Source of the DNA: Agromyces sp. SYSU T00194
Lineage (GTDB): Bacteria > Actinomycetota > Actinomycetes > Actinomycetales > Microbacteriaceae
Length of the DNA: 64,000 bases
Direction: 5' to 3'
Assembly (NCBI RefSeq): GCF_040496035.1
Contig: NZ_JBEPJZ010000001.1
Coordinates: 1,922,001-1,986,000, forward strand
Shown one piece after another: positions 35,927 to 45,038 of this stretch; the first letter of the stretch is position 1, and every line of letters begins with the position of its first letter. The notes beneath the pieces were generated by a model. That model did no database searches, was not told where the DNA came from, and saw only the letters and a list, made by a program, of their open reading frames with translations. The position numbers and the translations under genes were made by a program.

Positions 35927-36535
35927 CTACGCGGCGCTCATGTCGCCGGTGACGACGTCGCCCGCGGGCGCGTAGACGAGCGAGACCGCGCCGCTCGCGA
36001 AGGTGCGCGCCGGCTGCACGAGCTCGTAGGTCGTCGGCACGGCGTCGTCGAACAGCCGCTTGCCCGAACCGAGCACGACGGGGAAGACCCAGAGCTTCAG
36101 CTCGTCGACCAGGCCCGCGGCGAGCAGCGCCCGCACGAGTGCGCCGCTGCCGATGACGTGGGTGCGGTCGAAGCGCTCGCGCAGGGCTCCGGCCTGCTCG
36201 GCGGCATCCGCCAGCACCTCGGTGCCGGCCCAGCCGGGCGCGGTCAGCGTGCGTGACGCGACGAACTTCGGCACCTGGTTGAACTTCGCCGCGATGGGAT
36301 TCGCGTCGCCGAACGCCGGCCAGTACGCGGCGAAGATGTCGTAGGTGCGCCGCCCGAGCAGCAGCGCGTCGAGGCGCTCGATGTCGGCGAGGATCTCGGC
36401 GCCCGACTCCGCCTCGGCGAACGGCGCCTGCCAGCCGCCGAACGCGAATCCGCCCGACGGGTCCTCGTCCCTCGCCCCGGGCCCCTGGTAGACGCCGTCG
36501 AGCGTCAGGAACACGTTCGCCGCGATGATGCCCAT
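35927..36535 (-). CDS. Dihydrofolate-reductase-like / RibD C-terminal-domain protein
   Basis: A 202-residue protein of the DHFR-like RibD_C family. 'MGIIAANVFLTLDGVYQGPG', 'LDALLLGRRTYDIFAAYWP', 'VPKFVASRTLTAPGWAGTEVL' and 'VIGSGALVRALLAAGLVDELKLWVFPVVLGSGKRLF' are its standard blocks, the last being the NADPH-binding part. The actual substrate of these stand-alone proteins is unknown; it need not be folate. ATG 36535. Confidence 0.88.
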   Translation of the reverse strand: MGIIAANVFLTLDGVYQGPGARDEDPSGGFAFGGWQAPFAEAESGAEILADIERLDALLLGRRTYDIFAAYWPAFGDANPIAAKFNQVPKFVASRTLTAPGWAGTEVLADAAEQAGALRERFDRTHVIGSGALVRALLAAGLVDELKLWVFPVVLGSGKRLFDDAVPTTYELVQPARTFASGAVSLVYAPAGDVVTGDMSAA

Positions 36536-36865
36536 GCGCCGCCCCCTCGTGGTCTGCCTGCTGACGCGATGCTACGCCGGGGCGCCGACGCGCGGTACGT
36601 CAGCGATGGCTCAGGCGGGCAGCGCCACCGGCAGGTCGCGGAAGGCGCGGTCGTCGATGCCGAGGCCGCGGTACACCTTCGGGCTGCTCGACCGCGCCGA
36701 GATGGCCCGGCAGACGCAGCAGCTCGTCGACGACCGGTCCTCCACAGGCACGCGCGCGCTCATGCGCCCGGTGGGCGCAACGCCGATCGTGCGGGTGTCG
36801 ACCGAGGTCTGCCACGCTGCTGCCGATGATGGTGCAGACCGAAGAGATGCATGCATACTGAAAGC
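36536..36865. other. 330-bp stretch without a convincing gene
   Basis: Open frames exist on both strands but none has good codon use throughout. The reverse strand shows a short plausible tail ('VYRGLGIDDRAFRDLPVALPA', ending about 36611), which may be the remnant of a decayed gene. The right end holds the FitA/VapC promoter. Confidence 0.45.
36842..36865 (+). promoter_or_regulatory. Promoter/operator of the FitA/VapC module
   Basis: CATACT (about 36854-36859) lies 6 nt before the antitoxin ATG, so the message is probably leaderless. Two GCATGC hexamers flank it (36848-36853 and 36864-36869), a possible site for antitoxin binding. Confidence 0.45.
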
Positions 36866-37102
36866 ATGCCGAACGTGCTGATCCGCGACCTCGCGCCCGA
36901 GGTGCACGCCGCGCTGGTGGCGCGGGCCGAACGCCGGGGGCAGTCGCTGCAGCAGTACCTGTCGTCCGAGCTGGCGAAGCTCGCCGCGCGCCCGACGGCA
37001 GCCGAGCTGTTCAGCGAGATCGAGGCTCGGGGCGACGGAGTCGACGTCGGTCTCGATGAGCTCGTCGAGGCGATCCGGGCCGGGCGCGAGCGGCGCGCAT
37101 GA
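36866..37102 (+). CDS. FitA-like ribbon-helix-helix antitoxin
   Basis: A 78-residue protein. 'MPNVLIRDLAPEVHAALVARAERRGQSLQQYLSSELAKLAARP' is the FitA-type ribbon-helix-helix domain, followed by the toxin-binding tail 'LDELVEAIRAGRERRA'. It neutralises the PIN toxin encoded next and represses the operon. Start overlaps its leaderless promoter; its stop shares bases with vapC (ATGA). Confidence 0.88.
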   Translation: MPNVLIRDLAPEVHAALVARAERRGQSLQQYLSSELAKLAARPTAAELFSEIEARGDGVDVGLDELVEAIRAGRERRA

Positions 37103-37488
37103 TCGTGGTCGACGCATCGGTCGTCGTCGAGGCGCTCGTCGGTGCTGCGCGAGCGGATGCCACGCGTGCGCGCCTCGCCGCCGACGAACTCTGGGCGCCC
37201 GACCTCCTCGACGTGGAGGTCGCGTCCGCCCTGCGCGGGCTCCGGCTCGCGGGCCGGATCAGCGACGCCCGGCTGGACCGTGCGGTCGATGACCTGGCGC
37301 GGCTGCGAGTGGAGCGGCATCCGTCGGCCCCACTCGTCCGCGCGGCCCTCGGGCATCGGGACAACCTCACGACGTACGACGCGATGTACGTCGCCCTCGC
37401 CGAGGTGCTCGGGTGCGCGCTCTTCACGGGGGACCGGCGCCTTGCCGCCGCATCCGGCATCGACTGCGAGGTCGAACTGCTCGCCTGA
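37099..37488 (+). CDS. vapC: VapC-family PIN-domain ribonuclease toxin
   Basis: A 129-residue PIN protein. Acidic residues of the active site are Asp5 ('IVVDASVVVEAL'), Glu40 ('LLDVEVASALRGL'), Asp96 ('LTTYDAMYVALAEVLG') and Asp115 ('LFTGDRRLAAA'). VapC toxins cut tRNA or rRNA. ATG 37099 overlaps the FitA stop by 4 nt, which couples toxin to antitoxin synthesis. Confidence 0.9.
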   Translation: MIVVDASVVVEALVGAARADATRARLAADELWAPDLLDVEVASALRGLRLAGRISDARLDRAVDDLARLRVERHPSAPLVRAALGHRDNLTTYDAMYVALAEVLGCALFTGDRRLAAASGIDCEVELLA

Positions 37489-37516
37489 CCGCGGCGGGCT
37501 GCGCGCTCGCGGCGCC

Positions 37517-37912
37517 TCAGCCGATCGGGTCGGCGTGCCGGTGCACCACCCGCCAGGTGCCGTCCTCCCGGCGGTAGACCTGGGTCGCGCGCACCGTCAT
37601 GGTGCGCGGCTTCCCGTCGACGTCGCACGAGATGCGCTCGTAGCCGGCCGTGAACGCCATGTCGCCGACGACATCCGACGAGATGAGGTCGAGGTCGTAC
37701 GACGTGCAGTTCGAGAAGGTCATGGTCAGCTCCTCGAACGCGCCGACGAGCTCCGCGCGGCCGACGCCGTTGCGCCACGCTCCGAGCACGCTGACCGGTT
37801 CGTTCGAGGACCAGATCGCCCGGCGGGGGCCGTCGTCGCCGTTGAACAACGCCCGCTCCGCTGCGACCAGATCGTGGTGCACCCACGAGAGGAATTCCTG
37901 ATGATCGCTCAT
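37517..37912 (-). CDS. SnoaL-like / DUF4440-type NTF2-fold protein
   Basis: A 131-residue cone-shaped NTF2-fold protein: 'FLSWVHHDLVAAERALFNGDDGPRRAIWSSNEPVSVLGAW', 'VGAFEELTMTFSNCTSYDLDLISSDVVGDMAFTAGYERISCDVDGKPRTMTVRATQVYRREDGTWRVVHRHAD'. Members may be enzymes or ligand carriers; no specific role can be read. ATG 37912 was preferred over a farther GTG. It is divergent from the GH30 gene. Confidence 0.85.
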   Translation of the reverse strand: MSDHQEFLSWVHHDLVAAERALFNGDDGPRRAIWSSNEPVSVLGAWRNGVGRAELVGAFEELTMTFSNCTSYDLDLISSDVVGDMAFTAGYERISCDVDGKPRTMTVRATQVYRREDGTWRVVHRHADPIG

Positions 37913-37984
37913 GCCCTCAGCATCCTCCGGTGCGCAGGCGGGCACAACCGGGCGCGCGGGTGTCTCGAGCGACACCCCTTCCGA

Positions 37985-38035
37985 ATGTTGACGTCAACAT
38001 GTAGAGTCGCGATCGTACCGTGTTGACGTCAACAC
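37985..38035 (+). promoter_or_regulatory. Tandem LacI operators at the GH30 promoter
   Basis: ATGTTGACGTCAACAT (37985-38000) and GTGTTGACGTCAACAC (38020-38035) are perfect palindromes with centres 35 bp apart. A -10-like TAGAGT (38002-38007) lies between them. The same pair and spacing recur at 42991-43041 in front of the transporter. Confidence 0.85.
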
Positions 38036-38076
38036 GGAGCATCCACACCTTCCAACGACGAAAGGGGACGGCGTCG

Positions 38077-41000
38077 ATGTCGATGTCGTACGGAAGACGG
38101 CGGGCCGCTGCGATCGCAGCGAGCGCCGCCATCGCAGCAGGGGCGCTCACCGTCGCCCCCGCCATCGAAGCCGAGCCGGCCCATGCCGCCGACGGCCTCA
38201 CGATCACACCCAACCCGTGGTACGCGGGCGAGTCGTTCGAGGGCTGGGGCACCAGCCTCGTCTGGTTCGCCAACGCCACGGGCGACTACCCGGAGGAGCT
38301 CCGCGAGGACCTGTACCAGGCCGTGTTCGGCGAGGACGGCCTCGACCTGAACATCGCCCGGTACAACATCGGCGGCGGCAACGCCTCCGACGTGGTCGAC
38401 TACCTGCGCCCGGGCGGCGCGGTCGACGGCTGGTGGGCACCCGACCCCGACGGCGGAGCCGGCGTGTACGACGGCGCCGCGACCACCTACGGCGAGCGCG
38501 ACCAGGTGCTCGCCGCGTACGACGCAGACGACCCCGCGCAGTACGACTGGAGCGCCGACGCGACCCAGCGCTGGTGGATCGAGCGCCTCACGGCCGACGA
38601 CCAGATCAGCCACTGGGAGACGTTCGCGAACTCGGCCCCCTACTTCATGACCGAGAGCGGCTACGTGTCGGGTGGCTTCAACTCGAGCGCCGAACAGCTG
38701 AAGCCCGCCGCGATCGACGACTTCGCGACCTACCTCGTGAACGTCACCGCGCACCTCGAGCAGGAGTACGGCATCGACGTCGACACGATCGATCCGCTCA
38801 ACGAGCCGAACACGAACTACTGGGGCACGACGATCTCGGGCGGCGTGCCCGTCGGCGGCCGCCAGGAGGGCATGCACGTCGGCCCGGCCAGGCAGGCGCA
38901 GCTGATCGACGCGCTCGCCGCGGCGCTCGCCGACCCCGACGCGGGCACCGACGTCGGCATCGCAGCCATGGACGAGACGAACCCCGGCACCTTCGCCACG
39001 AACTGGGCCGCGTATCCGGGGGCCACCCGCGACAGCCTCGACCGCATGAACGTGCACACCTACGGCACGTCTGGCCGGCTCGTCGTGCGCGACCTGGCCA
39101 AGCAGGCCGACACCGACCTCTGGATGAGCGAGATCGAGGGAAGCTGGGTCAACGGCTACGACCCGCTCAACATGGAGAACGGCCTCGGCATCGCCGGCCG
39201 CATCATGGACGACCTGCGAGAGTTGGAGCCGAACGCCTGGGTGCTCTGGCAGCCGGTGGAGGACCTCTACAACATGCAGCCGCAGGGCGAGAACCTCAAC
39301 TGGGGCTCCGTGTTCATCGACCTCGACTGCCAGCCGTACGACGAGGGTGGCACCACCGTCTGGAAGTCCGCGCGGCGCGTCGCCGACGCGGGCGGCGACT
39401 CCACCGCGGCGCCGGAGTGCGGCGTCGAGGTGAACTCGAAGTTCAACACCATCCGCAACTTCACCAAGTTCATCCACGAGGGCGACCGCATCATCCCGAC
39501 CGACGACACCACCAGCACCGCCGCGATCGACGCGGACGGCACCGGCGCGACCATCGTGCACCGCAACACGGCCTCCGGCGCCCAGCAGGTCACGATCGAC
39601 CTGTCGGGCTTCGGCGACATCGCCGACGGCGCATCCGTGACGCCCTTCGTGACGACCGCCGCCGATTCGGCCGACGACCCGACCGGCAACGCCCTCGTGG
39701 AGCAGTCCGCCGTCGCGATCGACCGAGAGGCCCGCACCGCGACGGTCACCGTGCCCGGCAGGTCGGTCACGAGCCTCGTCGTCGACGGCGTCTCGGGGGT
39801 GTCGACGGATGCCCCGGGCCTGCGCGACGGCCACGACGTGCAGCTCGTCGGCGCCCAGAGCGGCAAGGCGCTCACCGCGTCCGACGGCTCGGCTGCGACG
39901 ACCATCACCACCCTCGCGAGCGACGCGGATGCCGCGGCCGCCCAGTCGTGGACCGTCCACGAGGTCGACCCGGGCGAGCGCTCGGCGACCAGACGCGTGG
40001 TGCTCGAGACATCCGATGGCCGCGTGCTGGGCGCGACGAGCGCCGGCACCGACCTGCGGGACATCAGTGCGGCGGATGCCTCCGGCTCGGCCGAGACCCG
40101 CTGGATCGTGAACACGACCGACGGGCAAGCGTTCTCGCTCGTGAACGAGGCGCTCGCGCAGGCGCTCGACGTCGGCGGCCAGTCGACGGCCGAGAACGCC
40201 ACGGTCGGGGTCTACGGATCGAACGGCGGAGCGAACCAGGCCTGGCAGCCGCGCGACCTCGCGCTCGTCGACGGCATGACCGTCGCGGCGCGCACGCTCG
40301 TCGGCGTCGAGCCCGACCTGCCCGCCACCGTGCTGCCCGCCTACGCGTGGGGAACGGGCGCGGCCGTGCCGGTCGAGTGGACGCTGCCGGACGAGTCGGC
40401 GTGGGCCGAGCGCGGCCGCGTCGAGGTGCCGGGCACCGCGACCGACCTGTTCGGGCAGGCGTTCGAGGTGACCGCACTCGTCGACGTCGGTGGGCTGACC
40501 GCCAGCGATCCGCGGTCGATCACGGTCGCCGTCGGCGCGAGCGTCGACAGCGTACGCGCGGCGGCGCCCACCACCGTGCCCGCTCGGGTCGGCGCATCGG
40601 AGAACGCCTTCGACGTGCCGGTCGAGTGGGACTGGTCGGGCGTCGAGGCATCCGATCTCGTGCAGGTCGGCCAGGTGTCCGTGCCCGGCACGGCGACCGC
40701 CGACGGCGACGAGCTCGACGCCCTGCTCACGGTGCTCGTCACCGAGGGCACGCTGCGCAACTTCGCGCCCGACGCGGGCGTGACCGCCTCGGCGAGCTAC
40801 GCCGAGCCGGGGTACCCGGTCGACCGCACGCGCAACGGCGTGCTGGGAGACAAGGGCTGGTCGAACTGGCGCTCGGGAACGAAGGAGGCGACGAGCACCC
40901 TCACCTACGAGTTCGCCGCGCGCGACGTCGAACAGGTGTCGGTGCAGTTCTATCGGGACGGCACGACGAGCTGGGCGCAGACCATGCGGTTCGAGCTGCG

Positions 41001-41730
41001 CGGCCCCGACGGCACCTGGAACCCGGTGCCCGGGTGGGAGACCGCGCAGCCGGTCGAGTCGCCCGCGAGCGGTGCCCCGACCGTGGTCGCCGAGTTCCCG
41101 GCGACGGCCGCCACCGGCATCCGCGTCGTGATGGACGCGTACCCGGCGACGCACCTCATCGTCTCCGAGGTGCAGCTGTACGAATCGGTGGCGTCGCCCG
41201 CAGCCGTGAGCACGCTCGCGGCACTGCGCCTCGACGGGGTCGACCTCGACGGGTTCGCGCCCGACGTCACCGAGTACGCGGTGTCGCTCACCGGCGGCCG
41301 GCTGCCGGTCGTGCAAGCGGTGCCGGTCGATGAGGACGCGACGGTGAAGGTCGAGCAGGCGGATGCCTCGAACGGCTGGACCGCGCGGATCCGCGTGACG
41401 TCCGCCGACGGGTCGAGCACGACCGTCACCGAGGTCGCGATCTCGCGCACCGCGGTGATCGACGGCCTCGCTCTCGCCGAGCGCCCGCGCGTGGGCGACC
41501 CGGTCGAGGTGTCGGCGACGCTCGACCCCGCCGAGGGCGAGGTCGCGTACCGCTGGCTGCGCAACGGCGAGCCGATCGACGGTGCGACCGGGCCGAGCTA
41601 CACGCCGGTCACCAACGACGCGGGCAAGCTGCTCGCCGTCGAGGTCACGCTCTCGGCGCCTGGAGTCGACGCGACCACGGCGACGAGCGACGCGGAGCGC
41701 ATCGTCGCGGCACTGTCGCGACAGCCCTAG
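38077..41730 (+). CDS. Secreted multidomain endo-beta-1,6-galactanase (GH30)
   Basis: A 1217-residue exported enzyme. Signal peptide ends near Ala37 (AHA). The GH30 catalytic region (about 40-570) opens 'SFEGWGTSLVWFANATGDYPEE' and 'NIARYNIGGGN', as in Streptomyces endo-beta-1,6-galactanase (GH30_5). Predicted acid/base is Glu243 (LNEPN) and nucleophile Glu352 (MSEIEG). Then come a ricin-type lectin-like part (about 579-728), two Big_4-like modules (728-890), an F5/8C-like module (893-1045), a cadherin-like/DUF module (1048-1128) and an Ig-like end. No sortase motif. ATG 38077 has AAAGGGG; an upstream ATG lies in the operator. It probably cuts arabinogalactan side chains outside the cell. Confidence 0.88.
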   Translation: MSMSYGRRRAAAIAASAAIAAGALTVAPAIEAEPAHAADGLTITPNPWYAGESFEGWGTSLVWFANATGDYPEELREDLYQAVFGEDGLDLNIARYNIGGGNASDVVDYLRPGGAVDGWWAPDPDGGAGVYDGAATTYGERDQVLAAYDADDPAQYDWSADATQRWWIERLTADDQISHWETFANSAPYFMTESGYVSGGFNSSAEQLKPAAIDDFATYLVNVTAHLEQEYGIDVDTIDPLNEPNTNYWGTTISGGVPVGGRQEGMHVGPARQAQLIDALAAALADPDAGTDVGIAAMDETNPGTFATNWAAYPGATRDSLDRMNVHTYGTSGRLVVRDLAKQADTDLWMSEIEGSWVNGYDPLNMENGLGIAGRIMDDLRELEPNAWVLWQPVEDLYNMQPQGENLNWGSVFIDLDCQPYDEGGTTVWKSARRVADAGGDSTAAPECGVEVNSKFNTIRNFTKFIHEGDRIIPTDDTTSTAAIDADGTGATIVHRNTASGAQQVTIDLSGFGDIADGASVTPFVTTAADSADDPTGNALVEQSAVAIDREARTATVTVPGRSVTSLVVDGVSGVSTDAPGLRDGHDVQLVGAQSGKALTASDGSAATTITTLASDADAAAAQSWTVHEVDPGERSATRRVVLETSDGRVLGATSAGTDLRDISAADASGSAETRWIVNTTDGQAFSLVNEALAQALDVGGQSTAENATVGVYGSNGGANQAWQPRDLALVDGMTVAARTLVGVEPDLPATVLPAYAWGTGAAVPVEWTLPDESAWAERGRVEVPGTATDLFGQAFEVTALVDVGGLTASDPRSITVAVGASVDSVRAAAPTTVPARVGASENAFDVPVEWDWSGVEASDLVQVGQVSVPGTATADGDELDALLTVLVTEGTLRNFAPDAGVTASASYAEPGYPVDRTRNGVLGDKGWSNWRSGTKEATSTLTYEFAARDVEQVSVQFYRDGTTSWAQTMRFELRGPDGTWNPVPGWETAQPVESPASGAPTVVAEFPATAATGIRVVMDAYPATHLIVSEVQLYESVASPAAVSTLAALRLDGVDLDGFAPDVTEYAVSLTGGRLPVVQAVPVDEDATVKVEQADASNGWTARIRVTSADGSSTTVTEVAISRTAVIDGLALAERPRVGDPVEVSATLDPAEGEVAYRWLRNGEPIDGATGPSYTPVTNDAGKLLAVEVTLSAPGVDATTATSDAERIVAALSRQP

Positions 41731-41826
41731 TCGCGAAGCGCGCAGGACCGGGCGGTCGTCGCAGTCGCGGCGGCCGCCCCTCCGCGTCACCCGCGGTCTG
41801 CCCGCGCCGTCCCGCGGTCTCCGGCC

Positions 41827-41886
41827 GAGACCCGTCGAAAGGGTGCGTTCTGAGCCCCGGAAGCGCAGGTTCTCGACGGGTCTCGG
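41827..41886. repeat. Palindromic intergenic repeat family 1, copy F
   Basis: GAGACCCGTCGAAAGGGTGC on the left and GCGCAGGTTC...GACGGGTCTCGG on the right. It lies between the convergent GH30 and lacI genes, 34 kb from the nearest other copy. Confidence 0.8.
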
Positions 41887-41920
41887 AGGCGCGGGACGGC
41901 GCGGGCAGGCGCGCGCGGGG

Positions 41921-42949
41921 TCAGGCCGGCGGCGGTGCCGTGCTCCCGCGCACGACGAGCTCGGTGGGCACGAGCTCCACGTCGTGCAGCTCGCCCTCCT
42001 CGACCTCGCGGATGAGCGCCTCGACCGACCGGCGGCCGACCTCGCCGAAGAACTGGCGCACGGTGGTGAGCGGCGGCCAGAAGCTGCGCGCCTCCTCCAT
42101 GTCGTCGAAGCCGACGACGCTGACCTCGCCGGGCACGTCCCGGCCGGCCTCGTGCATCGCGCGCAGCACGCCGAGCGCCATCTGGTCGTTCCCGGCGAAC
42201 ACGGCGGTCACGTCGGGGTCGGATGCGAGTGCGCGACCGATCTCGTGCCCCGACTCGCTGGTCCAGTCGCCGACGTGCACGGGCGGCACGGGAGCGCCCG
42301 CCTCCCGCAGCACCTGCTCCCACGCCTCGCGGCGGTGCACGGCCGAGAACGACGATGCCGGCCCCGCGATGTGGTGCACGGTGCGATGGCCGAGGTCGAG
42401 CAGGTGGCGGGTCGCGAGTCGCGCGCCGTGCGCCTGGTCGGTGTCGACCACGGGGAAGCGGTCCTGCGCGTTCGAGTCGACGACCACGACCGGGAGCCCC
42501 GGGGGCAACTCGATCTCCCGCTCGTCGAGCAGGTGCGCCTCGACGACCATGATGACGCCGTCGACGGCCTCCTCGCTCAGGCGATCGACCGCCTCCGAGA
42601 TCTCACCGCCCGTGCGGTGGGGCACGGGGATGAGCGTGATCGAGTAGCCGGCCGCGGCAGCGGCGCTCGCGACCGCGTCGAGCGTGCGCATGTTGCCGAA
42701 GCTGGAGAGCGTGAACATGATCACGCCGATGCTGTGGAAGCGGCCGGAGCGGAGGGCGCGGGCCGCGCTGTTCGGCCGATAGCCGAGCCGCTGCATCGCC
42801 GCGAGCACGCGGGTGCGCGTCTCGGGGTCGACGTTCTCGCGGCCGTTCGCGACACGGGAGACGGTCTGGCCGGAGACGTTCGCCTCGCGGGCGACGTCGG
42901 CCATCGAGACACCGCGGCGGCGAGTCGCCGCCGGGATCGGTGCAGTCAT
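41921..42949 (-). CDS. LacI-family regulator of the beta-1,6-galactan locus
   Basis: A 342-residue repressor. HTH_LacI lies at residues 14-60 ('VSMADVAREANVSGQTVSRVANGRENVDPETRTRVLAAMQRLGYRPN') with a type-3 periplasmic-binding-like sensor domain ('SIGVIMFTLSSFGNMRTLDAVASAAAAAGYSITLIP', 'VSVVGFDDMEEARSFWPPLTTVRQ'). Divergent from the transporter genes; it very likely binds the four TGTTGACGT[C/A]AACA sites and is released by a galacto-oligosaccharide or galactose. Confidence 0.92.
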   Translation of the reverse strand: MTAPIPAATRRRGVSMADVAREANVSGQTVSRVANGRENVDPETRTRVLAAMQRLGYRPNSAARALRSGRFHSIGVIMFTLSSFGNMRTLDAVASAAAAAGYSITLIPVPHRTGGEISEAVDRLSEEAVDGVIMVVEAHLLDEREIELPPGLPVVVVDSNAQDRFPVVDTDQAHGARLATRHLLDLGHRTVHHIAGPASSFSAVHRREAWEQVLREAGAPVPPVHVGDWTSESGHEIGRALASDPDVTAVFAGNDQMALGVLRAMHEAGRDVPGEVSVVGFDDMEEARSFWPPLTTVRQFFGEVGRRSVEALIREVEEGELHDVELVPTELVVRGSTAPPPA

Positions 42950-42990
42950 CGTCGCCTCCTCCGGCCCGTCCTCACATCGTAGTGTTCACG

Positions 42991-43041
42991 ATGTTGACGT
43001 AAACATGCTACAGTGCGACCACGCGATGTTGACGTAAACAT
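42991..43041 (+). promoter_or_regulatory. Tandem LacI operators at the galactan transporter promoter
   Basis: ATGTTGACGTAAACAT occurs at 42991-43006 and again at 43026-43041, centres 35 bp apart. A -10-like TACAGT (about 43009-43014) lies between them, as at the GH30 promoter. The sites are also 42 bp from the lacI start, allowing autoregulation. Confidence 0.85.
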
Positions 43042-43061
43042 CAGCGAGATGGGAATCACGG

Positions 43062-44012
43062 ATGACAATGACGTCGGAGCGCACGACGACACCGCCGCCG
43101 GCCGAACGCACGCCCGGGGCATCCGCTCGACGACCGAGACGCGGCAACCGCAGCGAGTGGAAGGGCCTGGCCTTCACCGCCCCCTTCCTGGTCGTCTTCC
43201 TGCTGGTGTTCATCGCACCGGTTGTCTACTCGCTCTTCCTCAGCCTGTTCCGGGAGCAGATCGTCGGCGGCAACGCGTTCGTCGGGCTCGACAACTACGC
43301 GCAGCTGCTGCAGGACGAGCAGTTCTGGGAGGGCTTCGGCCGGGTCGTGCTGTTCCTGCTCGTGCAGGTGCCGATCATGCTCGGCCTCGCGCTCGTCGCC
43401 GCGCTCGCGATCGACAGCGCACGGCTGCACGCGTCGAACTTCTTCCGCATCGTCGTCTTCCTGCCGTACGCGGTTCCGGCCGTCGTGGCCGTGCTCATGT
43501 GGGGCTTCATCTTCGGCGACAAGTTCGGGCTCGTCGCCAACGTCAACGACGCGCTCGGCGGCGACGTGGTCACGCCGTTCGCGGGATCGTGGATCCTCGT
43601 GTCGATCGGCAACATCGTCACCTGGGAGTTCGTCGGCTACAACATGCTGATCTTCTACTCCGCGCTGCGGGTGATCCCGACCGACCTCTACGAGGCGGCC
43701 GCGATCGACGGTGCCGGCCAGTTCCGCATCGTCCGCGCGATCAAGCTGCCCGCGCTGCGCGGCGCGATCGTCATCGCCACGATCTTCTCCATCATCGGCA
43801 GCTTCCAGCTCTTCAACGAGCCGAACATCCTGCGCACGCTCGCCCCGAACGTGATCACGACCTACTTCACCCCCAACATGTACGCCTACAACCTCTCGTT
43901 CGCGGGCCAGCAGTACAACTACTCGGCCACCGTCGCCATCGTCATGGGCGTCATCACCGCGGTGATCGCCTACGTCGTGCAACTCCGCGGCTCGCGGAAG
44001 GAGGACCGATGA
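43062..44012 (+). CDS. Oligosaccharide ABC transporter permease, MalF-type (galactan locus)
   Basis: A 316-residue permease with six predicted helices. EAA loop: 'PTDLYEAAAIDGAGQFRIVRAIKLPALRGAIVIATIFSIIGSFQLFNEPNIL'. N-terminus is basic ('SARRPRRGNRSEWKG'). First gene after the double operator. Its stop overlaps the next permease start (ATGA). Confidence 0.93.
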   Translation: MTMTSERTTTPPPAERTPGASARRPRRGNRSEWKGLAFTAPFLVVFLLVFIAPVVYSLFLSLFREQIVGGNAFVGLDNYAQLLQDEQFWEGFGRVVLFLLVQVPIMLGLALVAALAIDSARLHASNFFRIVVFLPYAVPAVVAVLMWGFIFGDKFGLVANVNDALGGDVVTPFAGSWILVSIGNIVTWEFVGYNMLIFYSALRVIPTDLYEAAAIDGAGQFRIVRAIKLPALRGAIVIATIFSIIGSFQLFNEPNILRTLAPNVITTYFTPNMYAYNLSFAGQQYNYSATVAIVMGVITAVIAYVVQLRGSRKEDR

Positions 44013-44935
44013 CCATCGCGACCGCCAAGCGCCCCGGGACCGGGCGCCCCGCCTCCGCTCGCGATGCACGCCGCCGCGAGATCTCGCCGCTGCGGCCCCG
44101 CAAGTCGATCGCGTTCACGCTGCTCATGGTCGTGTTCGCCCTCTACAGCCTCGTGCCGCTCGTCTGGCTCGTCATCAACGCGACCAAGACGCAGGCCGAC
44201 CTGTTCTCGACCTTCGGCCTCTGGTTCGGCGGCGACTTCGCCCTGTTCTCGAACATCTGGGAGACGCTGACCTACGACGACGGCATCTTCCTCCGCTGGT
44301 TCGGCAACACGCTGCTGTACGTCGTCGTCGGCGCCGGCGGCGCGACGCTGCTCGCGACGCTCGCCGGCTACGGCCTGGCGAAGTTCCGCTTCAGGGGCCG
44401 GGCCGCGATCTTCGCGGTCGTGCTCGGGGCGATCGCGGTGCCCGGCACCGCGCTCGCCGTGCCGACGTTCCTCATGTTCAGCCAGCTGGGGCTCACCAAC
44501 ACCCCGTGGGCGATCATCATCCCGTCGCTGATCAGCCCCTTCGGGCTGTACCTGATCTGGGTGTACGCGGTCGACTCGGTGCCGAAGGAGCTGCTCGAGG
44601 CCGCGCGCATGGACGGGGCAGGCGAGTTCCGCACCTTCTTCACGATCTCGATCCGGCTGCTGGCCCCCGGCATCGTGACGGTGCTGCTGTTCACGGTCGT
44701 CGCGACCTGGAACAACTACTTCCTGCCCCTCATCATGCTGAGCGACCCCACCTGGTACCCGCTCACCGTGGGCCTCAACCAGTGGAACGCGCAGGCGACC
44801 GGCGTCAGCGCGCAGCCCATCTACCACCTGGTGATCACGGGCTCCCTCCTCACGATCATCCCCATCGTCGTCGCGTTCCTCGGACTCCAGCGGTTCTGGC
44901 AGTCGGGGCTCAGCGCCGGGAGCGTCAAGCAGTGA
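44009..44935 (+). CDS. Oligosaccharide ABC transporter permease, MalG-type (galactan locus)
   Basis: A 308-residue permease with six predicted helices. EAA loop: 'PKELLEAARMDGAGEFRTFFTISIRLLAPGIVTVLLFTVVATWNNYFLPLIML'. ATG 44009 has GGAAGGAGG. It ends in the typical 'FWQSGLSAGSVKQ'. Forms the membrane pore with the preceding product. Confidence 0.93.
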   Translation: MTIATAKRPGTGRPASARDARRREISPLRPRKSIAFTLLMVVFALYSLVPLVWLVINATKTQADLFSTFGLWFGGDFALFSNIWETLTYDDGIFLRWFGNTLLYVVVGAGGATLLATLAGYGLAKFRFRGRAAIFAVVLGAIAVPGTALAVPTFLMFSQLGLTNTPWAIIIPSLISPFGLYLIWVYAVDSVPKELLEAARMDGAGEFRTFFTISIRLLAPGIVTVLLFTVVATWNNYFLPLIMLSDPTWYPLTVGLNQWNAQATGVSAQPIYHLVITGSLLTIIPIVVAFLGLQRFWQSGLSAGSVKQ

Positions 44936-45038
44936 CCGGGCGGCACTGCACCGACGCGCACACCCACCGCCCGGCCGGAGCGTCCTGCCCCGGCACCACA
45001 CCGCAACAACACGGCACAACGAAGTGAAGGGAACTCAC

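Noticed and set aside
36611-36860. Possible gene on the reverse strand ending 'RDLPVALPA'
   Set aside because: Only the last 20 residues look protein-like; upstream codons are atypical and there is no start with a ribosome site.
38029-41790. A 1253-codon open frame antisense to the GH30 gene
   Set aside because: It is the mirror of a strongly coding high-GC gene; its translation is Arg/Val/Gly/Ala-rich with no domains and no ribosome site. Similar long antisense frames over other genes were left out for the same reason.
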